DNA from: UBA11400 sp964550435
GTDB lineage: Bacteria > Bacteroidota > Rhodothermia > Balneolales > HLUCCA01
NCBI GenBank assembly: GCA_964550435.1
Contig: CAZJZI010000033.1
Location: forward strand, 1 to 29,898
DNA length: 29,898 nt
Direction of reading: 5' to 3'
Shown here: positions 9,601 to 18,545 of the stretch, one piece after another
Layout of the letters: every line of letters begins with the position of its first letter
Numbering within the stretch: the stretch's first letter is position 1
Position numbers and translations under genes: made by a program
Notes under the pieces: generated by a model
Told to the model about the DNA's origin: nothing
The model's input: only the letters and a program-made list of their open reading frames with translations
The model's database searches: none

Positions 9601-9954
9601 GGATTAATACTCCTTGCGGGGATTGTTGTAAACAACGCCATCGTTTTGATAGACCTGATCAATCAGTTGCGAGCTAAAGGGATGGAGAAGCTGGAAGCTA
9701 TTCGTGAGGCCGGAAGATCTAGACTACGACCCATACTGATGACAACTCTGACAACCATTCTGGGTCTGCTCCCGATGTCAATTGGACTAGGTGACGGTGC
9801 TGAAATCCGTGCACCGATGGGTATTACAGTCATCGGAGGACTATTGGTATCGACGTTACTGACTTTGGTCGTTATTCCGGTTATGTATGCCATCCTGGAC
9901 AGAAAACGCTACGAAGGTGACGAGCTTCAATCACAAGTAACTTCGGAGAGTTGA
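6661..9954 (+). CDS. RND (HAE1-like) efflux pump permease 1
   Basis: 1097-residue inner-membrane proton-driven transporter of the AcrB/MexB superfamily. It starts with the usual cytoplasmic/TM1 segment (SIRRKVTILMFTIGILLFG), has two large periplasmic loops, and a duplicated transmembrane core. TM4 carries GLLVDNSIVVLENISRH (D422, N423), where AcrB has an Asp pair. TM10 carries GIVVNNAIVLIDLINQL (N991, N992), where AcrB has the relay Lys. Between TM6 and TM7 there is an unusually long segment of about 75 residues with hydrophobic stretches (IRLFIFNTIPMSIVKVFKFVF, GIMFVLNPFLTLF), explaining why it is about 90 residues longer than its neighbour. Its stop is followed after one base by the ATG of the second pump, implying translational coupling. 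The substrate class cannot be decided from sequence. Confidence 0.94.
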   Translation: MRLIDVSIRRKVTILMFTIGILLFGMVSLSRLKINLLPDLSYPTLTIRTEYPGAAPVEIENLVSKPIEEVLGVVKNVSRVRSTSRSGQSDVTLEFAWGTNMDYASMDVREKLDALQLPLEVERPVILRYDPTMDPIMRFALYVDESAAQMDSTSQFQRANEVSGQDDWIETLKMLRRFGDEQIKKDLESAGGVASVKISGGLEEEIQVLIDQQRLSRLNIPVESLVNVLRSENINLSGGRLEEGTQQYLIRTLNQFQSVDEIRDLVIANLDGRPVYVRDIAEVVEGYKEREAITRLNGLEAVEIAVYKEGDANTVAVAEEVERKLSRLRENLPAGVRFEKVYDQSTFIAQAVNEVRDAGIIGGILAIIILFIFLRDLKSTLIIGVSIPVSIIATFNLMYGYDITLNIMSLGGIALGIGLLVDNSIVVLENISRHRAQGKSVFQAAQDGASEVGMAVVASTLTTVAVFFPLVFVEGVAGQLFRDQALTVTFSLLVSLVVAITLIPMLSSLSKRDDAQIEPVLREPKTRFGGWMRAIRLFIFNTIPMSIVKVFKFVFKWTGRGIMFVLNPFLTLFEKTYMVIENKYPSIIGWALDRKGLVLGVAILLFAGSVAMIPRLGIELIPSMSQGEYSVEFRMPPGTPLEQTDQIIRQVQTAAASSDRINMTFAVSGSGNRMDANPDAGGENWGEMNVTLNDGALSEDEAGSMDALRSELGGIPGLQYKFERPALFTFSTPVEIEITGFDLDDLKLGAETVANKLRTNDRFSDVKSSMEQGHPEVQIIFDREKLSSLGLQLGTVADGVVSNIRGDVATRYSWRDRKIDVLVRARESDRSSAEDIRNLIVNPGSDRPIPLDAVARIEVTEGPSEIRRIAQQRVAVVSANLAYGDLGSAIEQIETDLSGLTLPNGVLARTSGQSQEMDVAFESLIFALLLAVFLVYLVMASQFESLIHPFVILFTIPMAVIGAVWALFITGSTISVVVFIGLILLAGIVVNNAIVLIDLINQLRAKGMEKLEAIREAGRSRLRPILMTTLTTILGLLPMSIGLGDGAEIRAPMGITVIGGLLVSTLLTLVVIPVMYAILDRKRYEGDELQSQVTSES

Positions 9955-9955
9955 T

Positions 9956-12900
9956 ATGAAAATTACCGAAGTAGCCATTAAGCGTCCGGTCACTAGTCTC
10001 ATGATTTTTGTGACCTTAATGCTGATCGGACTGATCGCTGGTCGAAAGGTGCCACTGGAATTCTTTCCAGATGTTACTTTCCCGGGAATTTTCGTAGAAA
10101 TACCCTATTCAGCGTCTACTCCTGAGGAAGTTGAGCAATTGATCACGCGTCCCGTTGAGGAAGCCCTTGCTACCGTTAGTGGCATCAGAAGTATGGAATC
10201 CGGGTCTAGTGAGAATTTCTCTCAGGTTTTCCTGCGCATGGAAATGGGTACTGATGTGACCCTCAAAGCTATTGAGGTCCGTGAGAAAATTGATGGCGTC
10301 AGACACCTGTTACCAGATGATGTGGAGCGAGTTTTTGTTCGGAAATTTGCGGCAACGGATGATCCGGTATTGTTACTTCGATTATCCAGTGATCTGGACT
10401 TGTCGACTTCCTATGAGATGCTTGAGCGAAATCTCAAAAATCCGATTGAGCGGATTGAAGGTGTTTCACGTGTTGATCTTTATGGGGTAAACAAACGACA
10501 GATACGGATAGAACTCAACGCTGATCGAGTTTCTGCATACAACATTGACCTATCTCAATTGAATCAGCTTCTTCAGCGAAGCAATTTCTCTGTCACTGCC
10601 GGAAAAATTGAAGATAATGGATTGCGATATACTGTTCGTCCGGTAGGTGAGATTAGAAGTGTTGAGGAACTACAGAACCTGGTAATTGGTGAGAACAATC
10701 TGAAACTCAAAGACATTGCGGATGTCAGGTACGATGTTCCAGAAATCACATTGGTACGTCGTCTGGACCAAAAACCTGCCGTTGGACTCGATATTTTCAA
10801 AGAGTCGGGGGCGAATACGGTTCAAGTGGCTGAACTGGTTATGGAGGAGCTTGAGCGAATCAAGCAGAACCCGGAAATGCGGGGCATTCAGATTTTTGAA
10901 ATGAACAATCAGGCTTCAGGAATCAAGAGTTCTTTGAATGATTTGCTCAGTGCCGGTATGATCGGAGCGGGACTTTCAATGATCGTGCTGTTGTTTTTCT
11001 TGAGAAGTATAACCACGACATTGATCGTGAGTATGGCTGTTCCATTTGCTCTGGTGGTAACCATCGGGGCACTGTATTTCCTTGGATTATCCTTGAACAT
11101 ACTTAGTATGATGGGATTGATGCTTGCGGTTGGGATGCTTGTCGACAATGCAGTTGTAGTTACCGAGAACATTCACCGTCATCAGCTGATGAATGAATCG
11201 CTACTTGAGGGGACACTCAAAGCAGTGAAGGAGGTCGGCATGGCTGTTACGGCGGGCACCCTGACGACCATTATCGTTTTCTTGCCGAATATCATGATGC
11301 AGGCAGACATGACAGCTGTATTTCTGAAGCATGTGGCCGTATCGATCGTGGTTGCATTGGTGACCTCACTATTTATATCGCTCACGATCATACCGCTTTT
11401 GACAACACGTGTTCGACAGCAAAAACCATCCACAAAACGAACAGTAATTGATTGGATGGCAGACCGATATGCCGGTATGTTATCCTGGTTGATTGGCCAC
11501 CGATGGTCGAGTGCAGGACTCATATTACTTGTTATCGGAAGTGTAGCCATTCCTGCAAATTTTGTGAATATCAACATGTTTCAGAATGCTGAATCGCGTG
11601 AAATCAGGGTGTTCTATAACCTGAATGCACGGTACACGCTTGACAAGATCGGTGAAGCTGTTGATCAGGTAGAAAATTATCTGTATGCCAACAAGGAAGA
11701 ATTTGATATCAAACAGGTGTACACTTTTTATGAGGCGGGATTTGCCAGCAGTACCATTATGCTTACCAGTGAAGATGATGCGACCAAATCGTTGGACGAA
11801 ATCAAAGAGTTGATCCGCGAAGGAATGCCTAAACTGAGTATCGGTAATCCGCAGTTTGAATTCACCAGCCAGAATGGGCAGGAAAGTATGCAGGTGTTTT
11901 TGCTTGGGGATTCTTCTGAAGAATTGGCCATGTTGTCTGAAGAAGTCGCACGTCGATTTGAAACCATTCCCGGATTCATGGATGTGCGAACGGAAGCTGA
12001 AGCAGGGACAGAAGAAATTCAGGTCGTAATTGACAGAGAGCGTGCCAATACACTTGGATTGAATTCCATGCAAGTAGCAAGTATTGTGTCCGGAGCTATG
12101 AGAGGGGTGAATTTACGACGGATTCGTGGTCGTGAAGGTGAAATTGATGTGATCATGGGCTTCAAAGATTCAGATCGAAAATCCATTGAAGATCTTCAGA
12201 AAGTAACAGTTGCTACGGTTAATGGAGAGGCAATTCCATTGGCAAGCGTGGCCAACCTGACCGTTGAGTCGGGTCCACAAAGAATATCTCGAACCGACAG
12301 AAGAACATCTATGTTCGTTTCAGCGAATCTGGAGGGTATCACGTTAGAAGATGCCCGGACCGAAATTGCTAAGATCATGGATCAGATCAATTATCCACCT
12401 GGATACGGATGGAGCTATGGACGTGCCTTCTCGGACTCAGAGCAAACAATGAATGCGATGTTAGTGAACATGTTATTGGCACTCGCACTGATTTATCTGG
12501 TAATGGCCGCTCTATTTGAATCGACCATATATCCAGCCAGTATCATAACTTCGATTTTGTTTGCAGTGATTGGTGTTTTCTGGTTTTTCCTGATCACAGG
12601 TACCACATTTGATTTGATGGCCATGATTGGGATTCTGATTCTTATGGGAATTGTGGTCAACAACGGTATTGTATTGATTGATCACATCAATCATTTGCGT
12701 AATTCTGGTATGGATCGCATGGAAGCCATCGTGAAAGGGGGACGCGACCGGATGCGACCCATTTTGATGACAGCGGGAACAACAGTACTTGGTTTATTGC
12801 CATTGTGTATCGGTACGACACAAATTGGGGGTAATGGACCACCATATTTCCCGATGGCTAGAGCAATAGTTGGTGGATTATTGTTCTCGACAGTTGTTAG

Positions 12901-12976
12901 TATGCTGATTCTACCGACATTTTACCTGTGGCTCGATGACCTGAAAAACTGGTCGAGCAGAGTGGTTCGAGCCTGA
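9956..12976 (+). CDS. RND (HAE1-like) efflux pump permease 2
   Basis: 1006-residue RND transporter, distinct from its upstream neighbour and not a recent duplicate by eye. The N-terminus EVAIKRPVTSLMIFVTLMLIG is the canonical cytoplasmic helix plus TM1. TM4 has GMLVDNAVVVTENIHRH (D397, N398) and TM10 has GIVVNNGIVLIDHINHL (N902, N903), the same D-N / N-N pattern as pump 1. RDRMRPILMTAGTTVLGLLPL matches the conserved stretch after TM10. The TM6-TM7 linker is short. Two pumps sharing one adaptor recall MdtB-MdtC, which form a mixed trimer; whether these two do is inference. The ATG lies one base after the previous stop. A strong terminator follows 21 bp after its stop. Confidence 0.94.
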   Translation: MKITEVAIKRPVTSLMIFVTLMLIGLIAGRKVPLEFFPDVTFPGIFVEIPYSASTPEEVEQLITRPVEEALATVSGIRSMESGSSENFSQVFLRMEMGTDVTLKAIEVREKIDGVRHLLPDDVERVFVRKFAATDDPVLLLRLSSDLDLSTSYEMLERNLKNPIERIEGVSRVDLYGVNKRQIRIELNADRVSAYNIDLSQLNQLLQRSNFSVTAGKIEDNGLRYTVRPVGEIRSVEELQNLVIGENNLKLKDIADVRYDVPEITLVRRLDQKPAVGLDIFKESGANTVQVAELVMEELERIKQNPEMRGIQIFEMNNQASGIKSSLNDLLSAGMIGAGLSMIVLLFFLRSITTTLIVSMAVPFALVVTIGALYFLGLSLNILSMMGLMLAVGMLVDNAVVVTENIHRHQLMNESLLEGTLKAVKEVGMAVTAGTLTTIIVFLPNIMMQADMTAVFLKHVAVSIVVALVTSLFISLTIIPLLTTRVRQQKPSTKRTVIDWMADRYAGMLSWLIGHRWSSAGLILLVIGSVAIPANFVNINMFQNAESREIRVFYNLNARYTLDKIGEAVDQVENYLYANKEEFDIKQVYTFYEAGFASSTIMLTSEDDATKSLDEIKELIREGMPKLSIGNPQFEFTSQNGQESMQVFLLGDSSEELAMLSEEVARRFETIPGFMDVRTEAEAGTEEIQVVIDRERANTLGLNSMQVASIVSGAMRGVNLRRIRGREGEIDVIMGFKDSDRKSIEDLQKVTVATVNGEAIPLASVANLTVESGPQRISRTDRRTSMFVSANLEGITLEDARTEIAKIMDQINYPPGYGWSYGRAFSDSEQTMNAMLVNMLLALALIYLVMAALFESTIYPASIITSILFAVIGVFWFFLITGTTFDLMAMIGILILMGIVVNNGIVLIDHINHLRNSGMDRMEAIVKGGRDRMRPILMTAGTTVLGLLPLCIGTTQIGGNGPPYFPMARAIVGGLLFSTVVSMLILPTFYLWLDDLKNWSSRVVRA

Positions 12977-12997
12977 TAATAGAATGAATTCCAACTG

Positions 12998-13036
12998 AAC
13001 CCTGTCTGGTAAAACCCGGGCAGGGTTTTGTTTTTT
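12998..13036 (+). terminator. intrinsic terminator of the efflux operon
   Basis: AACCCTGTCTGG (12998-13009) pairs with CCGGGCAGGGTT (13016-13027) as a 12-bp stem with two T-G wobbles and a 6-nt loop, followed by TTGTTTTTT. It sits just after the second RND gene and separates it from the amidohydrolase unit. Confidence 0.9.
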
Positions 13037-13155
13037 AAGGCGTAAAAAGGTGTTATTTAACGCTTCAAATCGATTTCCCAGATAGATATTTGAGTCACCT
13101 TTTTGCATATTCCGATTTACTTTTCAGGATGGTTTGTTAATTCATGGAGTGTGAT

Positions 13156-14517
13156 ATGAAAAAAGGTCTATTGTTGGCGTTGATGATGGTTTTAACTGCA
13201 GGTTTGTCGGCTCAGGACACGGTGTTTCTTGGGGTTCATGTGTTGAATATGGACAATGGGAATGTGGACCGGGATCGGGCTGTGGTTGTGCGAGATGGGT
13301 TGGTCCACTGGGTGGGGCCGGCGGCAGATGTTGAGGTTCCGGAGGGTGCGAACGTGGTACGGGGGGATTTTTACATAATGCCGGGCCTGGCCGAGATGCA
13401 TGCGCACATTCCGCCAGCCTCGCAGGGACAACAGTATGTTGACGATGTGCTAAAAATGTATGTCTCGCAAGGAATTACGACGATACGAGGGATGCTCGGT
13501 GAGGCTTCGCATCTGGAACTGAGAGCAAAGAGTACGGCCGGCGAGATCATTGCTCCACGCATTTTCACATCTGGTCCGTCGTTCAACGGGAATTCGGCAA
13601 CGGATCCAGAGGCCGCTCGCGAGATGGTCCGGGCACAGAAACAGGCTGGATACGACCTGCTGAAGCTGCATCCGGGGCTGTCGGTCGAGGTGTTCGAGGC
13701 CATTGCAGATGAGGCAAAAAAACAGGACATCGACTTTTCAGGTCACATTTCCTACGCCGTTGGCCTCGAACGTACCCTTGCCTCTGGCAAAGGTACCATT
13801 GATCACCTCGACCGCTACATGGAGTTCATGGCTGGTGACACACCCGATCGACAGGACCCATCGATCATCTTTTTTGGATATGATCTGACCGATCGGGTGC
13901 GTTCTGAGCTGGTTACAGAGGCAGCGCGTCGTACGAAGGCTTCGGGCGTTGCCATGGTTCCTACCAATACGCTCATGGAAAATGTGTTTAATCCGGATAA
14001 CACTCTGGATGTAATGAACGCCTGGCCGGGCGTGGATCTGATGCCTGTGAATGTACGGTCGGGCTGGAATAATTTTGTGAACATCCTGCGTAATCAGGAT
14101 GAGTACGATGCCGACAAAGCCCGGCGGTTTCTTGGGCATCGTGCGGCTCTAACCAAGGCGTTGCATGAGGCAGATGTTTTGTTCCTGCTTGGGGCCGATG
14201 CCCCGCAGATATTTAATCCACCAGGATACTCAGCACACCGTGAAATGGCATTGCTTGTCGAGTACGGTTTCTCTCCGTTCGAGGCTGTAAAAACGGGAAC
14301 GACTAACGTAGGCCATTACCTCAATGAACCTGAAAAAACCGGAAAAGTAGCTCCAGGTTACCACGCTGATCTGATTCTACTGGATGTGAATCCATTAGAA
14401 GTGATGCCGTTTAACGCTCACATAAAAGGAGTCATGACTTCCGGAACGTGGTACGACGAAGCAACTCTTGAGTCATGGACTGAATCCATCCGTGCTCGGG
14501 TGAGTGTTGCGGAATAA
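13156..14517 (+). CDS. exported metal-dependent amidohydrolase (imidazolonepropionase/prolidase-like)
   Basis: 453-residue TIM-barrel hydrolase of the amidohydrolase superfamily, predicted exported: MKKGLLLALMMVLTAGLSAQ is a signal peptide. The ATG at 13156 is favoured over an in-frame ATG at 13144 because GGAG (13146-13149) sits 6 nt before it and the signal starts there. Metal-site residues appear in order: HAH (H82, H84), a candidate carboxylated Lys (K170 in DLLKLH), H197 (SGHIS), H217 (DHLDR) and D348 (LGADAP). The C-terminal TGTTNVGHYL and GKVAPGYHADLILLDVNPLE are typical of this subfamily, which includes dipeptidases and related amide hydrolases. Base composition changes along the gene: about 65% GC near 13260-13320, about 43% near 14340-14400. 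A symporter gene follows. The substrate is unknown. Confidence 0.88.
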   Translation: MKKGLLLALMMVLTAGLSAQDTVFLGVHVLNMDNGNVDRDRAVVVRDGLVHWVGPAADVEVPEGANVVRGDFYIMPGLAEMHAHIPPASQGQQYVDDVLKMYVSQGITTIRGMLGEASHLELRAKSTAGEIIAPRIFTSGPSFNGNSATDPEAAREMVRAQKQAGYDLLKLHPGLSVEVFEAIADEAKKQDIDFSGHISYAVGLERTLASGKGTIDHLDRYMEFMAGDTPDRQDPSIIFFGYDLTDRVRSELVTEAARRTKASGVAMVPTNTLMENVFNPDNTLDVMNAWPGVDLMPVNVRSGWNNFVNILRNQDEYDADKARRFLGHRAALTKALHEADVLFLLGADAPQIFNPPGYSAHREMALLVEYGFSPFEAVKTGTTNVGHYLNEPEKTGKVAPGYHADLILLDVNPLEVMPFNAHIKGVMTSGTWYDEATLESWTESIRARVSVAE

Positions 14518-14632
14518 CTCAAAGCAGGTGTAAAAAAATCCAAATTATCTGCTATTTTGCATCGTCGAGGTGGTGGAGCTTGTGTCGATTAGGCTTCCCA
14601 TTGAACTTACATCAAAATCAAAGTCATTTATT

Positions 14633-16129
14633 ATGATATTCTTGTATGTGGTCATAGGCTATCTGGCCTTACTCATGTTTATATCGGTCTGGAAAAGCCG
14701 GGCCATTAAAAACCAGGAAGACTTCATGGTCGCCGGGCGTTCTGTTCCGACCTATAAACTGGTTGGTACTCTATTGTGTACATGGATCGGTTCCGGATCG
14801 TTGCTCGCTGGTGCCGGATTAGCAGCACGTGTCGGATTCTCTGAACTTTGGATGGCGGCAGGTGCTTGGATCGGGATTGTGATCGTGTTTTTCCTTGCAG
14901 CTCGTGTACGTCGGATTGCCCAGTTTACTGTTCCCGATATTCTTGAACTTCGATACAACAAATGGGCACGTATACTGGGAACCATCGTTATTGTGATCGC
15001 ATATACCACTATCGTTGGATATCAGTTTCGTGGTGGAGGATTCGTATTGAACCTGGTAGCTGACATTCCAGAATGGCAAGGCGTACTAATGACCGCCGCT
15101 TTTATCATTGCCTTTACCGCATTTGCCGGAATGCTCTCGATTGTATCAGTGGATATCATAAATGGTGCAGTGATTACATTAGCCGTAGTTATTGCAGTAC
15201 CATTGGTGTATTTCAATTTGGGAGGTGCCGACCATTTTACAGCTACACTGGATCCTTCTTATTTTACAGTTTTTGGTGACTACAGCTGGGTCTGGGCCAT
15301 GGGAGTATTCTTCCCAACATTCTTGCTGTTGCTCGGAGAATCAAACATGTATCAGAAGTTCTTCTCCGCCAAGGACGAAAAATCTGCCAAAACGGCTGTT
15401 TTCTGGTGGGTAATCGGTACGATTCTGGTCGAAACGGCAATCGCATCGCTGGCAATCTTCGCATTCAGCCATTACAACTCCCTGGATCCATCAAACGCAT
15501 TTTATCTGGATGCCAGTCAAAGCGAACGTATTATTTTGCATACGGCTCGATACGGAGTTGAGGTTGGAATTCCAATCCTGGGTGGACTACTCCTGATTAT
15601 GGCTGCAGTTGCCATCATTACTTCGACCGGAAATAGTTTCTTACTGGCTCCATCAACCAACATCACACGTGATATCTACCAGCGTTTTATTCGTCCGGAT
15701 GCATCCGACAAACAAATAATTGTGTTCCAGCGGATCATGGTGCTGGTGCTCGGTATTTTTGCTTATCTGCTCCTAACCCAATTCCGAACTATTCTGGACA
15801 TGGCTTTTACGGCATACACAATGGTAGGTGCAGGACTCACGCCAGCGCTTCTGGCAGCGTTCCTCTGGAAGCGGGTCACCACTGCCGGTGGAGTGGCATC
15901 GATTGCAACAGGAATGGGTATGACGTTGCTGATGACCTTGCTCAATGCAGTAATGGAAGAGCCACTTATAGCTACAGACTACATCGTCTTACCGGCTGCA
16001 GGGGCTTCTGTACTCGCCTTGATTGTGGTTTCGCTGGCAACTCCTCCTGATCCGAAGGAAAAATGGGAGAAGTTTTACGCCAAGCCTGTGAGTCTGGAAG
16101 AAGCTATCAAGGAACAGCAGGAGGGATAA
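14633..16129 (+). CDS. sodium:solute symporter (SSS family)
   Basis: About 498-residue polytopic inner-membrane transporter of the SSS family (PutP/SGLT fold), importing a solute with Na+. Roughly 13 hydrophobic segments are visible. Family landmarks: NQEDFMVAGRSVP after TM1, IGSGSLLAGAGLAARVGFSELW, FTVPDILELRYNKWAR, and ITSTGNSFLLAPSTNITRDIY, where the Ser/Thr-rich helix before the DIY motif contributes the Na2 site in relatives. The ATG at 14633 is chosen because it opens directly into TM1; an ATG at 14570 would add 21 polar residues. The gene lies 115 bp after the amidohydrolase and only 10 bp before priA. Pairing with an amidohydrolase suggests uptake of an amide, peptide or amino-acid-like compound, which is inference. 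Confidence 0.9.
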   Translation: MIFLYVVIGYLALLMFISVWKSRAIKNQEDFMVAGRSVPTYKLVGTLLCTWIGSGSLLAGAGLAARVGFSELWMAAGAWIGIVIVFFLAARVRRIAQFTVPDILELRYNKWARILGTIVIVIAYTTIVGYQFRGGGFVLNLVADIPEWQGVLMTAAFIIAFTAFAGMLSIVSVDIINGAVITLAVVIAVPLVYFNLGGADHFTATLDPSYFTVFGDYSWVWAMGVFFPTFLLLLGESNMYQKFFSAKDEKSAKTAVFWWVIGTILVETAIASLAIFAFSHYNSLDPSNAFYLDASQSERIILHTARYGVEVGIPILGGLLLIMAAVAIITSTGNSFLLAPSTNITRDIYQRFIRPDASDKQIIVFQRIMVLVLGIFAYLLLTQFRTILDMAFTAYTMVGAGLTPALLAAFLWKRVTTAGGVASIATGMGMTLLMTLLNAVMEEPLIATDYIVLPAAGASVLALIVVSLATPPDPKEKWEKFYAKPVSLEEAIKEQQEG

Positions 16130-16139
16130 TTTAATCATC

Positions 16140-18545
16140 ATGTATGCTGAGGTTGCGTTAGCTCAGGCCGTTCGGCAGGTCTTTACATACAGCCTGAATG
16201 CAGAGCTCAGTGAAGTGGTGAAGCCCGGAATGCGGGTATGGGTACCGCTTGGGAATCGAAAAACTATCGGAATGGTCGTAAGGGTACACGCGAACAAACC
16301 TGCATTCGCGTGTAAACCTGTTGCTCAGGTACTCGACACCGACCAGGTATTTGATTCCGAACTGCTTGAGCTCACAGAGTGGGTGTCGCAGTATTATTTT
16401 TCTGGTTGGGGAGAGGTGATCCAGGCTGCTTTGCCTGTGGGTCTCAACTACGCTGCCGACAGGCACCTATCCGTCATCCATCGTGATTCCCTGACTCCAA
16501 AAGAGACCGAAATCTGTGACGAAATTCAGGGTATGGGAGAAATCAAGCTTGAAGAGGCCGAACGAAGATGGGGACAACGATCGATTTATGTCCTGCTCAG
16601 AAAAGGTAATCTGGAGCTGACAGAGTTCCCGAAAGTCAAAGTGACTCAAGCCACGCTAAAAGGGTACACCTGGACTGATGATCAGCAGGAAAAGGCCGAT
16701 GATCTATTCCGGACCTGGACCGGACGTCCATATGCGTGGATATCAGCAATTCCAGTACTTTTCTCGATGGATCCGCCCATTACTCAAAAAGAATTGGTAC
16801 AAGATCATGGTATGACTCCGCACATACTGAATCGACTCGAAAAAGAAGGGCTTCTTGAGCCTGAGGAGATACCAACTGAATCGTACGCTTTGGCTCATCT
16901 TGAACATGAACCGAGTCGGTTGCGGATACTCAATGAAGAACAGACTCGTGTTTTTGAGCCAATTCGGGAGTCGCTCATTGGCGGGAAGTATCATAGTTTT
17001 CTGCTGTACGGTATCACCGGATCTGGTAAAACCGAAGTGTATATCCATGCTCTGAAACAGGCACTGGAGTCGGGCAAAGGAGGACTCATTCTGGTTCCGG
17101 AAATCGCTCTCACACCACAGACTGTCCGCCGTTTTTATGAAATATTCGGCGACCAGATCGCGGTGTTACACTCACGTCTGAACGACCGTGAACGATATGA
17201 AGCCTGGAAAGCATTACGATCCGGAGATAAACGCATCGCTATCGGAGCCCGCTCTGCGGTCTTTGCACCCGTGCAGAATCTGGGAATTATTATTATCGAT
17301 GAGGAGCATGATCAGTCTTATAAGCAAGAGGACCCTGCTCCACGTTATCATGCGCGTGAAGTTGCCATTATGCGTGCATCAAAACTGCAGATTCCGATAG
17401 TCTTTGGATCTGCAACACCAAGCATGATTACCTTGAATGCGGTTACACGTGGAAAGCATACCATGCTCAAGCTCACAGGCCGGCACCTGGATGCGGTACT
17501 TCCGCCGGTTAAGGTACTCGATTTAAGACAGTATCGGAACGCCATGCGAGGTCCGGTTGCTGTTCCGCTTGCTCTGGCCATGGAGGAAGCTATTGGACGC
17601 GGTGAGCAGGTTATTTTGTTACACAACCGTCGTGGATTTGCCTCTTACCAGCAGTGTAACGACTGCGGACATGTTGCCGAATGTCCGAACTGTTCTGTGA
17701 GTCTGACTTTGCATCGAGCTCAACACAGTCTTCGATGCCATTATTGTGGATACAGCAGACGTGCTCAAATCAAATGTGACCATTGTGATTCAGAGAATCT
17801 GGATAACAAGGGGACTGGAACCCAACGCGTAGAAGAGGAGTTACAAGAGGCGTTTCCGAAATACCGATTGCTTAGAATGGACCGCGATACAACATCCGGA
17901 AAAGATGCTCACAACAAGATTCTGAGTGCTTTTGGGAAAGGTGAGGCCGACATTCTTGTCGGTACCCAATTGGTCGCCAAAGGGCTCGATTTTCCGAACG
18001 TAACCGTTGTTGGGGTGACCAATGCCGATACTGAACTAGCATTTCCCTCACATCGATCCTCAGAGCGTATGTTTCAACTCTTGACTCAGGTCGCTGGTCG
18101 GGCTGGCCGGGCGGAGAAAAAAGGACAAGTGTTTCTTCAGACACGTATGCCAGAACATCCTGCAATAGTACACGCTTCAAAACATGATTTTGAGTCCTTT
18201 GCCAAGTATGAAATGACAGAACGGTCGGGACTAAAGTATCCACCATTTTCCAGATTGGTCCAATTTCAGTTTAAATCACCAGACAGTACCAAAGTGGCTT
18301 TGGTAGCCGAAATTCTGACTCAGATTGTGCAAAAGGTATTCGCAGATCAACAAGTTCTTGGTCCGGCGCCTGCAGTAATTCAGCGTATTTATAATGATTT
18401 CAGGTGGGAAAGCTTCCTGAAACTGGACCCGGCAACCGGAACTAAGAAGATGGAATTCCTACTTGACAGAGTCTTTGAACTCTATGATCAACATAAACCT
18501 CAGGGAGCTTCAAATGTTCGCATTAACGTGAATGTAGATGTCTGA
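16140..18545 (+). CDS. priA: primosomal protein N' (PriA replication-restart helicase)
   Basis: 801-residue superfamily 2 helicase that recognises stalled forks and reloads the replisome. The N-terminal DNA-binding domain starts at MYAEVALAQAVRQVFTYSL. Walker A is GITGSGKT (291-298), Walker B DEEH (387-390) followed by DQSYKQEDPAPRYHAREVA, typical of PriA. Eight cysteines in four CxxC pairs (from C506 CNDC through CPNC and CHYC to CDHC ending C549) form the two zinc sites. Helicase C-terminal motifs include GTQLVAKGLDFPNVTVVG and QVAGRAGR. Length is normal to slightly long. It begins 10 bp after the symporter, where GGAGGG overlaps the symporter's end but sits far from the ATG. Its TGA (18543-18545) directly abuts the complement of the clpA stop codon. 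Confidence 0.97.
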   Translation: MYAEVALAQAVRQVFTYSLNAELSEVVKPGMRVWVPLGNRKTIGMVVRVHANKPAFACKPVAQVLDTDQVFDSELLELTEWVSQYYFSGWGEVIQAALPVGLNYAADRHLSVIHRDSLTPKETEICDEIQGMGEIKLEEAERRWGQRSIYVLLRKGNLELTEFPKVKVTQATLKGYTWTDDQQEKADDLFRTWTGRPYAWISAIPVLFSMDPPITQKELVQDHGMTPHILNRLEKEGLLEPEEIPTESYALAHLEHEPSRLRILNEEQTRVFEPIRESLIGGKYHSFLLYGITGSGKTEVYIHALKQALESGKGGLILVPEIALTPQTVRRFYEIFGDQIAVLHSRLNDRERYEAWKALRSGDKRIAIGARSAVFAPVQNLGIIIIDEEHDQSYKQEDPAPRYHAREVAIMRASKLQIPIVFGSATPSMITLNAVTRGKHTMLKLTGRHLDAVLPPVKVLDLRQYRNAMRGPVAVPLALAMEEAIGRGEQVILLHNRRGFASYQQCNDCGHVAECPNCSVSLTLHRAQHSLRCHYCGYSRRAQIKCDHCDSENLDNKGTGTQRVEEELQEAFPKYRLLRMDRDTTSGKDAHNKILSAFGKGEADILVGTQLVAKGLDFPNVTVVGVTNADTELAFPSHRSSERMFQLLTQVAGRAGRAEKKGQVFLQTRMPEHPAIVHASKHDFESFAKYEMTERSGLKYPPFSRLVQFQFKSPDSTKVALVAEILTQIVQKVFADQQVLGPAPAVIQRIYNDFRWESFLKLDPATGTKKMEFLLDRVFELYDQHKPQGASNVRINVNVDV

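Noticed and set aside
11525..12073. 182-codon minus-strand frame inside the second RND gene
   Set aside because: Antisense shadow of a conserved transporter, with no promoter or family signature.
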